Source: an uncultured Capnocytophaga sp. (GTDB lineage Bacteria > Bacteroidota > Bacteroidia > Flavobacteriales > Flavobacteriaceae). From it: DNA of 64,000 bases. The DNA lies in the NCBI RefSeq assembly GCF_937936315.1, contig NZ_CALGWU010000006.1:1-64000 (forward strand), in the 5' to 3' direction. Positions within the stretch are counted from its first letter, which is position 1; each line of letters opens with the position of its first letter. The notes beneath the pieces were generated by a model. It searched no databases. It had not been told where the DNA came from and worked only from the letters and a program-made list of their open reading frames with translations. A program made the translations under genes and the position numbers. Below, one piece after another: positions 46,401-52,914 of this stretch.

Positions 46401-46649
46401 ATCTTTACCAGTGACACCTATTTCGAGGGGCCAAGTACGCCCTGCAGGGTCGTTAGGGATATCTAACTTCACCTGTAATTTAGTGCCAGTAGGCCCCATA
46501 CCCGCAGGTAAGGAGACTTTTATTTTACCATCGGAGCTACATTGCCCATTAGTACCGATGGCAGAGAAGTTGTTTAAGTTCAATGCTTGAGCGCTGAGCC
46601 CTCCCATTGCCATAAGAAGTAAGAAAATTGTTAGAAAAAACTTTTTCAT
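34452..46649 (-). CDS. Giant SprB-like surface adhesin with type B T9SS sorting domain
   Basis: 4065 residues, 12.2 kb uninterrupted. A signal peptide (about 1-20) is followed by Ig-like beta modules. A HYR module lies at about 985-1075 (CPTDTITVEAISGRCYG, then DTSGNTATCTFNVVV), followed by a DUF11-like module (RIRYKNQGTANVTTATMQI). From about 1650 to 3700 come many SprB-type repeats with the pattern C-x-G/N...G-x-I-x-V...GG-x-x-PY (for example CYGGNDASIDFTVEGG, CDNNRGEILVTVSGG, CAGSTDGIITV). The last ~85 residues, IPNFFTPNGDGVYDTW to the end, are the gliding-motility-associated C-terminal (CHU_C) signal used by the type 9 secretion system. SprB moves along the cell surface to drive gliding; this protein is shorter than Flavobacterium SprB and lacks neighbouring sprC/D/F-like genes, so it may be an adhesin paralogue. 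Confidence 0.9.
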   Translation of the reverse strand: MKKFFLTIFLLLMAMGGLSAQALNLNNFSAIGTNGQCSSDGKIKVSLPAGMGPTGTKLQVKLDIPNDPAGRTWPLEIGVTGKDSCEFTTLKAGTYTLTMIEVATNKKSTSPKLVTITSTYVPPLFVNGTLKANSPTCTGDGNDGSIDFTIQPGAKGPFIVKLTKGTTLIYTGNHTKTTASQSLPITIQGSATTPISVGSDYELSVEDLAGGVANCGDTNKTNITILSPSLTLSCLDLELNFYNSGIRMDGNCKIGFSFQLLRKDKVTLSPFQNDIKTSNAVFVKRYNSAGNLIASYPIASNFDIAWRGAQVAASSSFTTPYVFQENDIVEIEVNLGKTPIKRKFKLDENIINVIKNLASDPVNTGQYIFRDTSGSRVIEAQNRSNLNVNPAKPCNDPTQRYLYVDNYWRSVRLPDLDNPSQNVVFGTYYWHNGLVGKWHANAAFTGEGYYYEIYRFIGTGFPGWNNAYTTNQMDETNLSKWVNESANVVWLNENYADLSGLPDGYYMVKFKAKNAAGNTFCYEPKRVVEIKAKTNQIGRQFQGIEIGKGVFKGTISMYKWLVSDYFNYPVTVSIDYLDAPGAGTGNRTYDFLTSMPFETSQRTVTYTFPIIRTLLNPQSASSNAGLFQFGDLPAGNYRITFTDKCGNTTFRDFNFDTPMQYDKDEVKVEQGCAGSSKITYDIGATPIGTINYATYTLYKKGPSGNYDTFVESSRNRNHTFNNLLEGDYMFEAKGFYYISMKEAVWKDSAQSGDTGVMNWKSLADSNRVINGFSMINSPDIITPSDPQANGTTALHKSRVYLTVKPTRELQRDVVGTSCSASSGSGIVAVGIKNPDNIRYPLTFTLKNKATGTLKETKTFGATSTDTSHVFKNVDNGTYILTTSHACGIYTDEVLVNTDNYTAPTISYIARSTNPCNGDVVDLTFGGSTQLFDIEWFRIENDTTETSLGFSQTISDTVTRDTKYLVRYKLQDPNLCVNRTGETSVTIQFSKDTTPPVITGCPTDTITVEAISGRCYGVATWGVVTATDDCRIGTWSQSHQSGQRFNIGTNTVTYVFSDTSGNTATCTFNVVVTSRAIKMEVKSDYVDASESPINRDLGLSETFYYRIRYKNQGTANVTTATMQITLPNHPNITVGTPDLSKAKQNIYRPTVLASTPNTITIDIPKQTITPGANERTILIPLTLNGDCSEVGKPCMNLLSSTYSFTYIGGLTGCTIPEQTTAGTKTITISTQNCMRNELACDNGAGINTFRIQATPGFLEYKWYKNNLLQPNPRNENFFDADEAATYKVEKINVCGGVTYTTTEIIQVQTPQTLSDPIKPQSNGGDICADNNIWVSHFILCNQPSRNIVVNFKDTNFVWQKLKTGSNPTSLNCPNVNDSVWDDVHSNRTFVANTQGHFRLKVSNSEGCNTNFYFDVFTNSLNGRILDYGDVTNYQQGYVLVQMATAGITYKYILKDAFGNVVNQNGQPFVNTTLLEYRVPITAPGTYTIEVTSPALPDSCKLVLTQEIKKITTLSAKAIAKAWKGCNLRSMRFEATGGKNPYQFAVWSIDGVIQNGYSDYNSVPASAFFATIPVGASFVESDVHIDQPGKYIFIAKDDVGGYALTPEVDIYPENFLGYTIKTRDILCGFADNTGQISITYNTIQNVKTTLYKFDNTGGKTYIDENATGFFNNLTAGRYEIEIKITMGSLAGATCTYRNPNVVINNIESTLSAYAGVIEDISCDTATPPQYKVRVNNVTGGTGTGYEYSSNNVTYSSNPILMVGSTASVVYVRDSNKCTLEIPISIRPIVPPTVTATTVTYDCEGRGTFTVTTNPTGKYEFRLMKSDGTISETRTSNVFTLSPGVYSIEAIYTPASATGTTPNILFKEDFGKGEDTCNSQSVFITCAAGTTTLGDNQYMITRQVPTAGTNWVTTPPADASGVTDGRYLAINGTSPDNDNGVIYRRTIKDIVPNTELKVSMHLFNLLPPTFVGGANPNLLVRLYNPANPAAGIQKSLGELQRLASWELKDITFDDTDITFNTAVFEIRNTAAASTIGSDLAVDNITISQPTKLCAVRAESLSIKVDNDKAFKVRGTAYDEKCGNNDGSIYLVVDNPSGSSVQYHTATATAWTTLPLTAIAPTQGVATITGLSAVNNGTLFVRRTSDTSCETSIDYTIKKPVPLTVTATVTAPVTCLNTFASVRFIGNGGAKPYRNFSFSPITGSTPAATQSSTNNEADINLTQGTYIIQVEDANGCTATATLNVPDVKPLQVEIVDLEPCFTGGNIGRLQIKVTNGNGEYKFSKDGGATFENGSVAAGTSHIFENLTAGTYNFVIKDGADCQTNTSYTIENPLRIQVTSINALTCVPNSEAEYKITYTGGRTGVREFLWSHTPTTGFTAAVGTGMTMSQASNVYTFKTKVEGDYYFRVRYQMPNGDYCNVTSVKQEVKVVLPVFAVTPTVENVNCAGANTGKIRINTTDVTGGVPPYTLLLNDGLSVQSHPIADITGLQPGTYTITIEDSANCKSVPVGFTVTQVTAMVVTATNTPMKCSATGTQLATAEAAVTSGGTAPYTFTLVKNGATIQTRNNITQNSIVQYNNLDIGNYQIVIEDANTCKYIHNFVINSEANGLDVRPTGVVGCAGITGEVAISVYDKNGGTIQDGQYIAVYHEGMQIPYGTTSSQRTMPDGYTWYRGGAVVTTTLSDGSVVQASTHTFTGLAPGVTYTFIVFDSNTNCTFTKEANIHVPTQSNLQISINGTASTTCANENDGKVFVNLKNWNAGTTNLSYKIYRYIPSLVPGLLDPITGPVNGSVPLSGTEVDATITNVPAGRYFILFTDGNGCTMGSKEFTIGKSTSLLTATATVAKLANCNQPIPSGLGKITVEAAGGTAPYQYYYHNLATPAPTGATLDAALASSVDGVSKNVISGTWEVYVKDALGCRTTTTIVVGMDPQPSIATVTVLDACSDNADYPINVVFNTIGVGQNQYKIDGISNWQNINVATQTTLPIRLAPNAAPYTISFRDANGCETSTTFRVNEMIKYNADHTPMYCGGSATTTINVTNITGGSGTYKIGLYRITDKGTPNERAVTVVAPGTTVTGTSYSVPIGYGIGAYRIHIYDTATFGTAAECAKITDFNVLAPETPQLEVLSVSTPTCANETAIIRVKATPVGIAPYTFNIVDKNTGLTPAGVTSITNVNYITFMGVPSGPRAINGFDYYISAQSVYSCTTTITVNVTSPDVVTVTAGSLSKEDYQCTLDDDGYLTGESSNPKLHFDISGVSGGTGKYTRVEFKTASGTLANQQQIEDGVTKYTYTLPTYLTSPTGYYAEVYDTNGCSVSTTIETISPTLIMSGLTVNKTQTKTCLQNEVISVTLNTITPYNNEPIEYSLVKIGIGVVGTPVTLNSLTWATTIADPANYIITAKNLNTNCEVTTNYTVLEPNTLLLEAKDPQRITCKGDTGQITLELTDTRLSDGDQVANGFNYVITPLPIGTPITGSSPSGTQVHAGLLAGHYKVEATSPITGCTAVATFELVEAAESITVFAEETRSVTCDNNRGEILVTVSGGWAPYTVNIQGGAITKQKTIALDGDSALFDRLSATGIPGGSLTYNITITDAWGCNIVSGTTSVTLLDPDPVAAVVTVTQHATCAGSTDGIITVSGTTTGGSGSYYYTLLNEGTGKVKGPQRNEPKFDNLDPGFYTYEIMDTWGCSLVEQQIEIIEPKPIKVSIVSATSELQVCYGGNDASIDFTVEGGRPPYNIKVLNKYTNSPHLSLSNVIPGTTPFRDTGLNAGEWKIEVTDSSPNGGCTMSPTFEFSIDSAPDLKVDLEVINSCKNNNPYTQLEVRFKDKVDVNKVTYRLNGIGSPKNFVERGNGVNVWYISPPDLDTNVQTQTIELIYTSIHSLTQTSRTCSITLANAFEVEKIKKLKITRTPTTVVNTIQVEGLDGVKPYHYVFNGEDYDTNNVYELKITDPDYIDPISGKTKKKIEVQVFDASGCTASDTIYEEYFDVKIPNFFTPNGDGVYDTWSPMYVEKYPFIRSTIFDRFGRRIKVLRAGEAWDGKYEGKDMPTGDYWYIVELTDEFDTRIFNGNFTLYR

Positions 46650-47224
46650 AATGCTATTAAATGCTATTTTGAAACGACAGTATACAACGATACTTTAATG
46701 CACAAAAGTACACATTTCCAACGAAACTGCAAAATCTATTTTTGTTAAATGTTAAAACAACTATTGTATTTATCAGTAGGAGAGTATATTATTTTATAAC
46801 TACAACAATTACACAACTGTATCATTTATAAACATATAGCAGATTCAAAATCTTTTTTATTGTAAATTGAATCGAACTGTTTATATTTTATATTTTAACT
46901 TTTTATATACAAAATTTTAACAGTTTGTAACAGGTTACAGAGAATAAAGAGATAAGGGAGGATTTCCTGTTCCAGTAAAGGAGGGTAGAAGCTATAAAAG
47001 TAAGTGTAAGTGAAGGAGAAAGGAGGATAAGTTTTACAAACTACAGAGATTTTGACATGAATATTACTTTTAATAACACTTACTTTTGTCACGAATTGGT
47101 AGCTTCTTTTCTATATTTTACAGATTTTAGCTGAGTAAAATCGCCTATGAATTACACATTGAGAGTCTATTCTTTTGAAAGGAGAGGTATTGATAAGATA
47201 TTTTTAGGGTATGTATCAAAAAAA
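46650..47224. other. Gap between the adhesin and the glycan locus
   Basis: Contains the adhesin promoter -7 box on the minus strand (46710-46703, TACTTTTG) and a plus-strand TACTTTTG near 47082-47089. Two small frames (46895-47092 minus; 47147-47374 plus) lack family features. The second contains the terminator hairpin of the glycan locus and overlaps the 3' end of its last gene, so I do not call it. Confidence 0.5.
46703..46710 (-). promoter_or_regulatory. -7 box of the giant adhesin promoter
   Basis: Minus-strand TACTTTTG, 53 bp before the ATG at 46649. Confidence 0.55.
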
Positions 47225-47276
47225 AGAACCTTTGCCAAAGTTTATAGCGGAGAGGCTTTTAAAAACTTTGGCAAAG
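47225..47276 (-). terminator. Terminator of the glycan-utilization locus
   Basis: A perfect 15-bp inverted repeat (CCTTTGCCAAAGTTT with AAACTTTGGCAAAGG) around an 18-19-base loop; on the minus strand it is followed by TTCTTTTTTTT. Confidence 0.8.
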
Positions 47277-47311
47277 GAGTGAGCCACATGGGCAATTTTA
47301 GATTGTATTAT

Positions 47312-48694
47312 TTATTCTTCATAGAAGTTGATTTCAGAGAATCCCATCCAATCAGAAGAAGCGTCGTCTCTTAATACAAAGTCACTTAATGAGAAGCGTA
47401 AAAGAGGGACAGCTTTTTTGAAAGTTATCACAAGATCACCACTACCATTATAGTCTACAGTCCCTTGGAATTGTTCATCACCTTGAGCCATAGCTGCATA
47501 TGCACCTAAGCTTTTTGGTCCATATCCTGGTACTGTTTTAATAACTACAGATTTTACGAGTCTCACTTTAGGGAAAGTAAAATAATAGGTAGCCCCTTCT
47601 TTAACATAAGAATAAGAACCTTCATTATCATCTATCAAGTAATTAGGGGAGTAATATATATTACCGGCATAGGAAGTTCTAATACCTCTTTTATCTATTA
47701 TTGTACCTGAGGCTTTAGCAGCTACTTCGGCATTATTGCCAGATGCTACTAACTCTTTTACATTTAGGTTTACAAAAACTTTGTTGTTTGACAATTGTTG
47801 TTCAACTCCTGAAGCATCTTTTACTACATATTTAAGAGGTAGGACATACTCTCCTCTATTTGTAATTACAGACTCGTCTAAAGAAAAAGTAAGTTCTTTA
47901 GAGATATCATCGAAGTTATCTTCAGGTAAAATACCTTCTACTCCTGCTGGAGCTATTCTGCTTCCAGTTGCAGGGTTAGTATCACGTTCTAAAGCTACTG
48001 TAAGTCCAGAGGGCAATTCGTAAGAGCTTTTTACAATAAAAGTAACAATTTTATCTCTGTCTCCTATGTAAGCAGTTCCATTATAGAATCCCAGCAATTT
48101 AGATACATTTTGAGAATCTACGCTAATTTTTATCTCTTCGGGGAATATTTTCAATACAAAAACGTCTTTTCCTTTAGGAAGTGTAAGACCGCTATCGGTT
48201 ACTTTTAAGGCATACGGCAAAATAACTTTTTTGTTAAAGCTAGAGTTATTGCTAACGGTAAGGGTAAAAGTAACAGAGGTTTCGCCTTTGGTAATGGTTT
48301 TTGTAGCATTGCTTAGTTGTACAAGGTTTGCGTCACCTAATTCAAATCCTGAATAGTTAGCTTTAACTTTGTCGTAAGCAGAAGCGTCGTAAACGAGAGA
48401 CACTTGTATATCTTTATCATAAGGTTTATCAAGTAATCTTACACTTACTTCTTTTGTATAATTTCTATTGATAGAGAGGTTACCAAAAGAGAGCATTGGT
48501 AGTTCGTCAACTGTGGATTGTAGATAGATATAGTTAAGTCGAGGGTCGTATCCTAATTGGGTACGGATATCATCGTCTACTATTTTTTTATCGATTTCCC
48601 ACGTAGTACTTTCGTTTTTCTCGATAGTAATTTCATCTTTTTTACAAGAGATGAGTAGAGAAACGCAGCTTAGAGCTATTAAAAATTTTTTCAT
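47312..48694 (-). CDS. Surface lipoprotein, BT_3987-type (DUF1735) domains, paralogue 3
   Basis: 460 residues from the ATG at 48694; an ATG nine codons upstream (48721) would overlap the previous gene and lengthen the signal. Lipobox LLISC followed by KKDE matches the Capnocytophaga surface export signal. The segment IEKNESTTWEIDK to GYDPR is shared almost exactly with the two upstream paralogues. DUF1735-type beta domains lie at about 50-190 and 200-320 (SLVYDASAYDKVKANYSGFELGD, KKVILPYALKV), and a C-terminal discoidin-like beta sandwich (about 350-460) ends in SEINFYEE. It probably binds N-glycans or glycoprotein beside SusC/SusD. No catalytic residues are seen. Confidence 0.82.
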   Translation of the reverse strand: MKKFLIALSCVSLLISCKKDEITIEKNESTTWEIDKKIVDDDIRTQLGYDPRLNYIYLQSTVDELPMLSFGNLSINRNYTKEVSVRLLDKPYDKDIQVSLVYDASAYDKVKANYSGFELGDANLVQLSNATKTITKGETSVTFTLTVSNNSSFNKKVILPYALKVTDSGLTLPKGKDVFVLKIFPEEIKISVDSQNVSKLLGFYNGTAYIGDRDKIVTFIVKSSYELPSGLTVALERDTNPATGSRIAPAGVEGILPEDNFDDISKELTFSLDESVITNRGEYVLPLKYVVKDASGVEQQLSNNKVFVNLNVKELVASGNNAEVAAKASGTIIDKRGIRTSYAGNIYYSPNYLIDDNEGSYSYVKEGATYYFTFPKVRLVKSVVIKTVPGYGPKSLGAYAAMAQGDEQFQGTVDYNGSGDLVITFKKAVPLLRFSLSDFVLRDDASSDWMGFSEINFYEE

Positions 48695-48710
48695 AATACT
48701 ATATTTATTT

Positions 48711-50111
48711 TTATTGTTCATAGAATTCTACTTCATAGATTTTGAACTGATTTTCTTCTTGATCATTTCCAAATTGAGCAAGATAGATATCGGCTATAGT
48801 TATAGCTTTTTTAAAGGTGATTACATACCAGTTTGTTGCAGAATTGAAAGATACATATCCTAAGACTTGCTCATCGGCACCTGTATATACTACCATAGTT
48901 TTAATAGGAGCGCTAGGGTCTACTTTTAATCGTATAGTTTTCAGTTTTTTATTTCCGCCGAAAGTGAATCCTAATTTTTCAGTTAAATAGTCGGCTGAAG
49001 CAAAACGGGCATAGGTAGTTTCGTTACCATCTAACATATTATCGAATCCTTCTTTATCGAAGTTAAAGAATTGTTGATAATCTCCAGTAACTCCTGTAAT
49101 TTTATTTCCAGAAGGGGCAGTTGAAGAGTTAGAGGTGAGCATATTGTTTTTAGGGTAGACCAATTGTGTAGTAATATAAACTTTAGGTTTGATATTAGCT
49201 AAGGCATGTACCCCTCCATTAGCGTCGTAGGCTACTAATTTGAGAGGGATTGTGTATCTTCCTACTCTTCCTATTAGATTCAAGTTGTTAAATCTAAAAG
49301 AGAGTTTTGCGGTTGTGATGTTTTTAAAAGGGACTTTTTCGATAGCAGTTTCAGTTCCTAATGGGGCTAGGTCTCTTGAAGTATAATTATCGTCGCGTAT
49401 TAATCCTAATGATATATCTTCGGAGATTTTAGTATCAGTTGTGATAGTAAAATCCATATCGGCAAAATCGACAGAGAGTTCATCGGTTGCGGCATCGAGG
49501 GTTACCATTCTATTGAGAGATGGGGAATCGATTGTAATAAGAGCTTCTTTAGGGAATACTTTAACTACAAAGATGTCGCTACCTTTTAGTATTCTAGTTT
49601 TATCTCCTTGGATATTTAATTTAAAAGGGAGGATTACTTTTTTATTAAAATCTTTATCGTTTAAGGATGTAAATTCGAATTTAGCTACATTATTTCCTTT
49701 AGTGACAGTAATTTCACTTTGGGTGAGTTGCACTAAATTAGGATCACCTAACTCATAACCGGTATAGTTATCTTTTATTTTTTCATAAGAAGCGGGATCG
49801 TATACCAATGATATTTTAGTATCTTGTGTTGTTTTTTGAGTTAGTTTAAGTTCAGCTACAGCGGAATTTGTACCTCTAACAGCAAGATCTGCGAAAGAAA
49901 ACATAGGCAAATCGATTTCTGTTTTGTAGAAATAAGCTTGTTGCTCGCGAGGGTCATAACCAATACGAGTACGGATATCGTCATCTACAATAGTTTTATC
50001 GATTTCCCATGTAGTGCTTTCGTTTTTCTCGATAGAAATATCTTCTTTACCGCAGGAGAATAATATTCCTGCGATAAAGAAGATCATACTTTTCTTTATA
50101 TTTTTGTGCAT
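48711..50111 (-). CDS. Surface lipoprotein, BT_3987-type (DUF1735) domains, paralogue 2
   Basis: 466 residues. Lipobox LFSC then GKED, a perfect X-K-[DE]-[DE] surface export signal. It shares the N-terminal block IEKNESTTWEIDK and DDDIRTRIGYDPR with its neighbours, then diverges; two DUF1735-type modules (LVYDPASYEKIKDNYTGYEL, FNKKVILPFKLNI) and a C-terminal discoidin-like sandwich (FNFDKEGFDNMLDGNETTYARF, YEVEFYEQ) follow. It is the middle of three tandem copies, so the set arose by duplication. The likely role is glycan capture on the cell surface, by analogy with the Gpd proteins of C. canimorsus. Confidence 0.82.
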   Translation of the reverse strand: MHKNIKKSMIFFIAGILFSCGKEDISIEKNESTTWEIDKTIVDDDIRTRIGYDPREQQAYFYKTEIDLPMFSFADLAVRGTNSAVAELKLTQKTTQDTKISLVYDPASYEKIKDNYTGYELGDPNLVQLTQSEITVTKGNNVAKFEFTSLNDKDFNKKVILPFKLNIQGDKTRILKGSDIFVVKVFPKEALITIDSPSLNRMVTLDAATDELSVDFADMDFTITTDTKISEDISLGLIRDDNYTSRDLAPLGTETAIEKVPFKNITTAKLSFRFNNLNLIGRVGRYTIPLKLVAYDANGGVHALANIKPKVYITTQLVYPKNNMLTSNSSTAPSGNKITGVTGDYQQFFNFDKEGFDNMLDGNETTYARFASADYLTEKLGFTFGGNKKLKTIRLKVDPSAPIKTMVVYTGADEQVLGYVSFNSATNWYVITFKKAITIADIYLAQFGNDQEENQFKIYEVEFYEQ

Positions 50112-50129
50112 TTATAAAATGTTTTTTTA

Positions 50130-51548
50130 TTAAAAGAATTGCATTTCGTTGATATCGATATAACGATCATCAGTATTTCTGAAATAGCCTAAATACAATT
50201 CAGATGCTTTGATAGGTTTCTTGAATTTGATATACAAGAATTTAGGTTTTTGACCACCATTCGAGTCATAAGTACCTTGATGTACAAAAGCACCTTCATC
50301 AGTTACTGCATATATAAAGACTTGTCCGATTCTTTTTTGCGCGTCGGTTTGGGCTATTCTGATACCGTTGATAACTGTTTTAGATGTAAAATGGACATAT
50401 ACATAAGGAGAGTCTTCGCTATCTTCGTCGATACTAGTATCTATCCACCAAGGATTTCCATAGATATTACCATCATGCATTTTTTCGATATGGCCTGGCA
50501 TATAATTGGTTTCAAAGCTATATTTACTTCTATCCATCATAGTAACAGCATAGTTAGTAGATACTTCAACCTCATTATCAGTTGGGATACCTTCGTCACC
50601 AACTTCGATTTTCACTAGGATTGGGGTATCGAGGACTTTACGACCTGTTCCAGAAGCATCGTAAGCCATTAATTTGAATGGTACAAAGTAGGTTCCTTCG
50701 GCAGTAATGGCATTAATATTTTGCAAAGTAAATGAGATAGTACCAGAGGTTTTATCTTTGAAGTCTACTTTGCTGATAGTCCCTACCACGTTACTAGGAG
50801 CCAAAGTTCCTGATGTAAGGAGGGTATCGTCGCGTTCTAATCCTAATGAGATAGCGGTACTAACAGCATCGGAAGCGGTAACAGGGATATTAACTACTTT
50901 GTTAGACAAGCTAGCGTTTCCATTTTTCAAGACAGCTTCTTTGAGGATAGTTTTGTTAGCGACGTCGAAAGAGAGTTTTTTAGAATACATTCTAACTACG
51001 AAGTAATCTCTTCCTGTTAGAGTTTTCACAGATTCATTATTGCTAACTTTCACTGTGAAAGGTAAGATTACTTTTTTGTCGAAGTTAGATTTGTTGGTTA
51101 TTTGGATTTCGAAAGTAGCTGTTTTAGTACCAGCGGCTATTGTTTTTTGTACAGCTGTTACTTCGGCCAAAGAAGCATCACCTAATTCATATCCAGAGTA
51201 GTTAGGGGCTATTTTAGCGAACAATGAAGCGTCGTATGCTATGGAAACAGTTACATCTTTATCAGAAGGTTTTGTTAGTTTTACTTCTAAGGTATAAGTA
51301 TTTTTTCCATTGAGGGTAAAACCATCTAGAGCTAGCATGGGGGCTGTAAGATCTGAGATAGCAGGTGTAACGTAGTCGAATCTTGGGTCATAACCGATAC
51401 GAGTACGGATATCGTCGTCTACTATATTTTTATCTATTTCCCAGGCAGTGCTTTCGTTTTTTTCGATAGTAATCTCGTCTTTTTTACAAGATACTAAAGC
51501 AGCTAAAGAGAAAGCTACTGTTAAACTGTTAAATATTATTTTTTTCAT
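50130..51548 (-). CDS. Surface lipoprotein, BT_3987-type (DUF1735) domains, paralogue 1
   Basis: 472 residues from the ATG at 51548; the longer frame starts at a TTG inside the hairpin at 51567-51627 and is rejected. Lipobox ALVSC then KKDE, again the surface export signal, and the block IEKNESTAWEIDK with DDDIRTRIGYDPR. Two DUF1735-type modules are followed by a C-terminal sandwich (DIDENEMQFF-like end; KKPIKASELYLGYF). It is first of the three paralogues in transcription order and is separated from the LamG gene by a large hairpin that may set its relative expression. Confidence 0.82.
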   Translation of the reverse strand: MKKIIFNSLTVAFSLAALVSCKKDEITIEKNESTAWEIDKNIVDDDIRTRIGYDPRFDYVTPAISDLTAPMLALDGFTLNGKNTYTLEVKLTKPSDKDVTVSIAYDASLFAKIAPNYSGYELGDASLAEVTAVQKTIAAGTKTATFEIQITNKSNFDKKVILPFTVKVSNNESVKTLTGRDYFVVRMYSKKLSFDVANKTILKEAVLKNGNASLSNKVVNIPVTASDAVSTAISLGLERDDTLLTSGTLAPSNVVGTISKVDFKDKTSGTISFTLQNINAITAEGTYFVPFKLMAYDASGTGRKVLDTPILVKIEVGDEGIPTDNEVEVSTNYAVTMMDRSKYSFETNYMPGHIEKMHDGNIYGNPWWIDTSIDEDSEDSPYVYVHFTSKTVINGIRIAQTDAQKRIGQVFIYAVTDEGAFVHQGTYDSNGGQKPKFLYIKFKKPIKASELYLGYFRNTDDRYIDINEMQFF

Positions 51549-51566
51549 TGTACATTTTTTAATTAA

Positions 51567-51627
51567 GAGGGTGTCCAAAAAGTTTATATCTCTAGGTTGA
51601 GATTAGACACTTTTTGGACAGCCTCAT
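51567..51627 (-). promoter_or_regulatory. Long intra-operon hairpin between the LamG and DUF1735 genes
   Basis: A 17-bp outer inverted repeat (GAGGNTGTCCAAAAAGT with its complement, one mismatch) and an inner ATCTC/GAGAT stem. It lies just after the LamG gene stop. There is no strong T run, so partial termination or mRNA stabilisation is more likely than full termination. Confidence 0.65.
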
Positions 51628-51632
51628 AGTTG

Positions 51633-52892
51633 CTATTCTTCTATTTCTAGGCCAACAGCAGGGAATTTCACATTCTCTGTCCATTCTACAGTAGGTGTAA
51701 ATGTAGCTTCGTCAATTTCAGTTACATATTGTCCACCATCTTGTATTCCCCAACGGCTACTAGAAGTTCCTTTTCTATAGATAGTAGTATTGTTGTATTT
51801 ACTCATATCTTTAAATCCGTCTTTTTTATTGATAGGTAAATACACTACTAATCCTTTGCTAGTAGGGTCTACAGGCAAGTATAATCCATCAACGATTTCA
51901 GCATCGGTAAGGGCTCTATTCCATACTCTAAATTCGCGGAAGAAACGATCGGCAGAGTAAGAAGTTTGAGTATTTTCGATATTGATACGCATACCAGGAG
52001 ATACTTTCAAGCTAGGGCGTTGGTAGGTTTTGATGAGTTTACCATTGATATACAATTTAAGGAAAGAATCCTTATAAGTAAAGGTGATTTGGCACCATTT
52101 ATTTCTAGCGATTTCATCGGAGTGAGCCCAGTCGTCGGGGCTATCACCACCACCATTTTTCACTTGAATTTGTCCAGCATCGATGCGAGTATAAGGTAAC
52201 ATAGCCCCTTGGAAGAGAGACATATTTACATGGGAACCATCATAAGCGTGGAAGTTTTTAAATAAATACATACCTTGTATGGTAAACTCTTCACTTTCTT
52301 GTATATCATCGGCTACTTTTACTCCTAAAGCATAACCTTGTTTTACCAAAGCAACAGAGGTTTTAAAAGGTCGGTTAAGAGTTATTATCATATCTTTATT
52401 AGATAGGATAGGCAAAGAAGAAGATACTATACGCAAAGGAATGGCGTATTTAACTCCCACGGGATAGATATCATCATTTAATGGGCGTACTCTTACACCT
52501 ATTTGCACGGAAGCTTGTCCTGGTTTCAAAGTGAGGTTCAAAGTACCATTAGTAGATTTGTTGGCTGCATTACCTTCTTCGTACAATTCGTATTCGGAAG
52601 CTGGTAGCATTTTGTAGTTAGTACCGTTTTTTTCGTTGTATTCAGAAAAGAAATTAGTAGCTGAAATGGTAATTTTTTCAGTATGTTCTCTTTTATTGGA
52701 AGTACGTAGTTCGAAGGTGGTAGTTCCTGATTCAGTAGATTTGGCAAAACTTACAGCAGCATTGGTATTATTCATATATACAGCTGAAAGGTTTCCGAGG
52801 GCGCTATTATTGTCGCCGTCCAACTTTTTTTGACAAGCGGTGAGCCCTAAGACTAGGGCTACACTCGCTAATTTTATAATTGTATTTTTCAT
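51633..52892 (-). CDS. Surface lipoprotein with BT_3987-type and LamG/concanavalin-like domains
   Basis: 419 residues. Lipobox LGLTAC then QKKLD, a weaker surface signal. Residues about 35-180 form a DUF1735-type module (SFAKSTESGTTTFELRTSNKR, LPASEYELYEEGNAANKSTNGT). Residues about 185-400 are a LamG-like jelly roll (FTIQGMYLFKNFHAYDG, NKWCQITFTYKDSFLKLYINGK, DRFFREFRVWNRALTDAEI), commonly a glycan-binding fold. It sits between the GH18 enzyme and the three paralogues and likely presents glycoprotein to the enzyme. No catalytic motif is seen. Confidence 0.85.
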   Translation of the reverse strand: MKNTIIKLASVALVLGLTACQKKLDGDNNSALGNLSAVYMNNTNAAVSFAKSTESGTTTFELRTSNKREHTEKITISATNFFSEYNEKNGTNYKMLPASEYELYEEGNAANKSTNGTLNLTLKPGQASVQIGVRVRPLNDDIYPVGVKYAIPLRIVSSSLPILSNKDMIITLNRPFKTSVALVKQGYALGVKVADDIQESEEFTIQGMYLFKNFHAYDGSHVNMSLFQGAMLPYTRIDAGQIQVKNGGGDSPDDWAHSDEIARNKWCQITFTYKDSFLKLYINGKLIKTYQRPSLKVSPGMRINIENTQTSYSADRFFREFRVWNRALTDAEIVDGLYLPVDPTSKGLVVYLPINKKDGFKDMSKYNNTTIYRKGTSSSRWGIQDGGQYVTEIDEATFTPTVEWTENVKFPAVGLEIEE

Positions 52893-52914
52893 TGTAATAA
52901 TATTTATTTAATTT

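Noticed and set aside
34452..46649. CRISPR or DNA tandem repeats within the giant gene
   Set aside because: The repeats are protein-level SprB modules with poor DNA identity; no direct repeat with regular spacers exists.
46895..47092. Minus-strand frame of 65 codons upstream of the adhesin
   Set aside because: Aromatic, low-complexity translation of AT-rich DNA with no family features.
47147..47374. Plus-strand frame of 75 codons beside the glycan locus
   Set aside because: It contains the terminator hairpin of the minus-strand operon and overlaps the end of its last gene; no protein features are seen.
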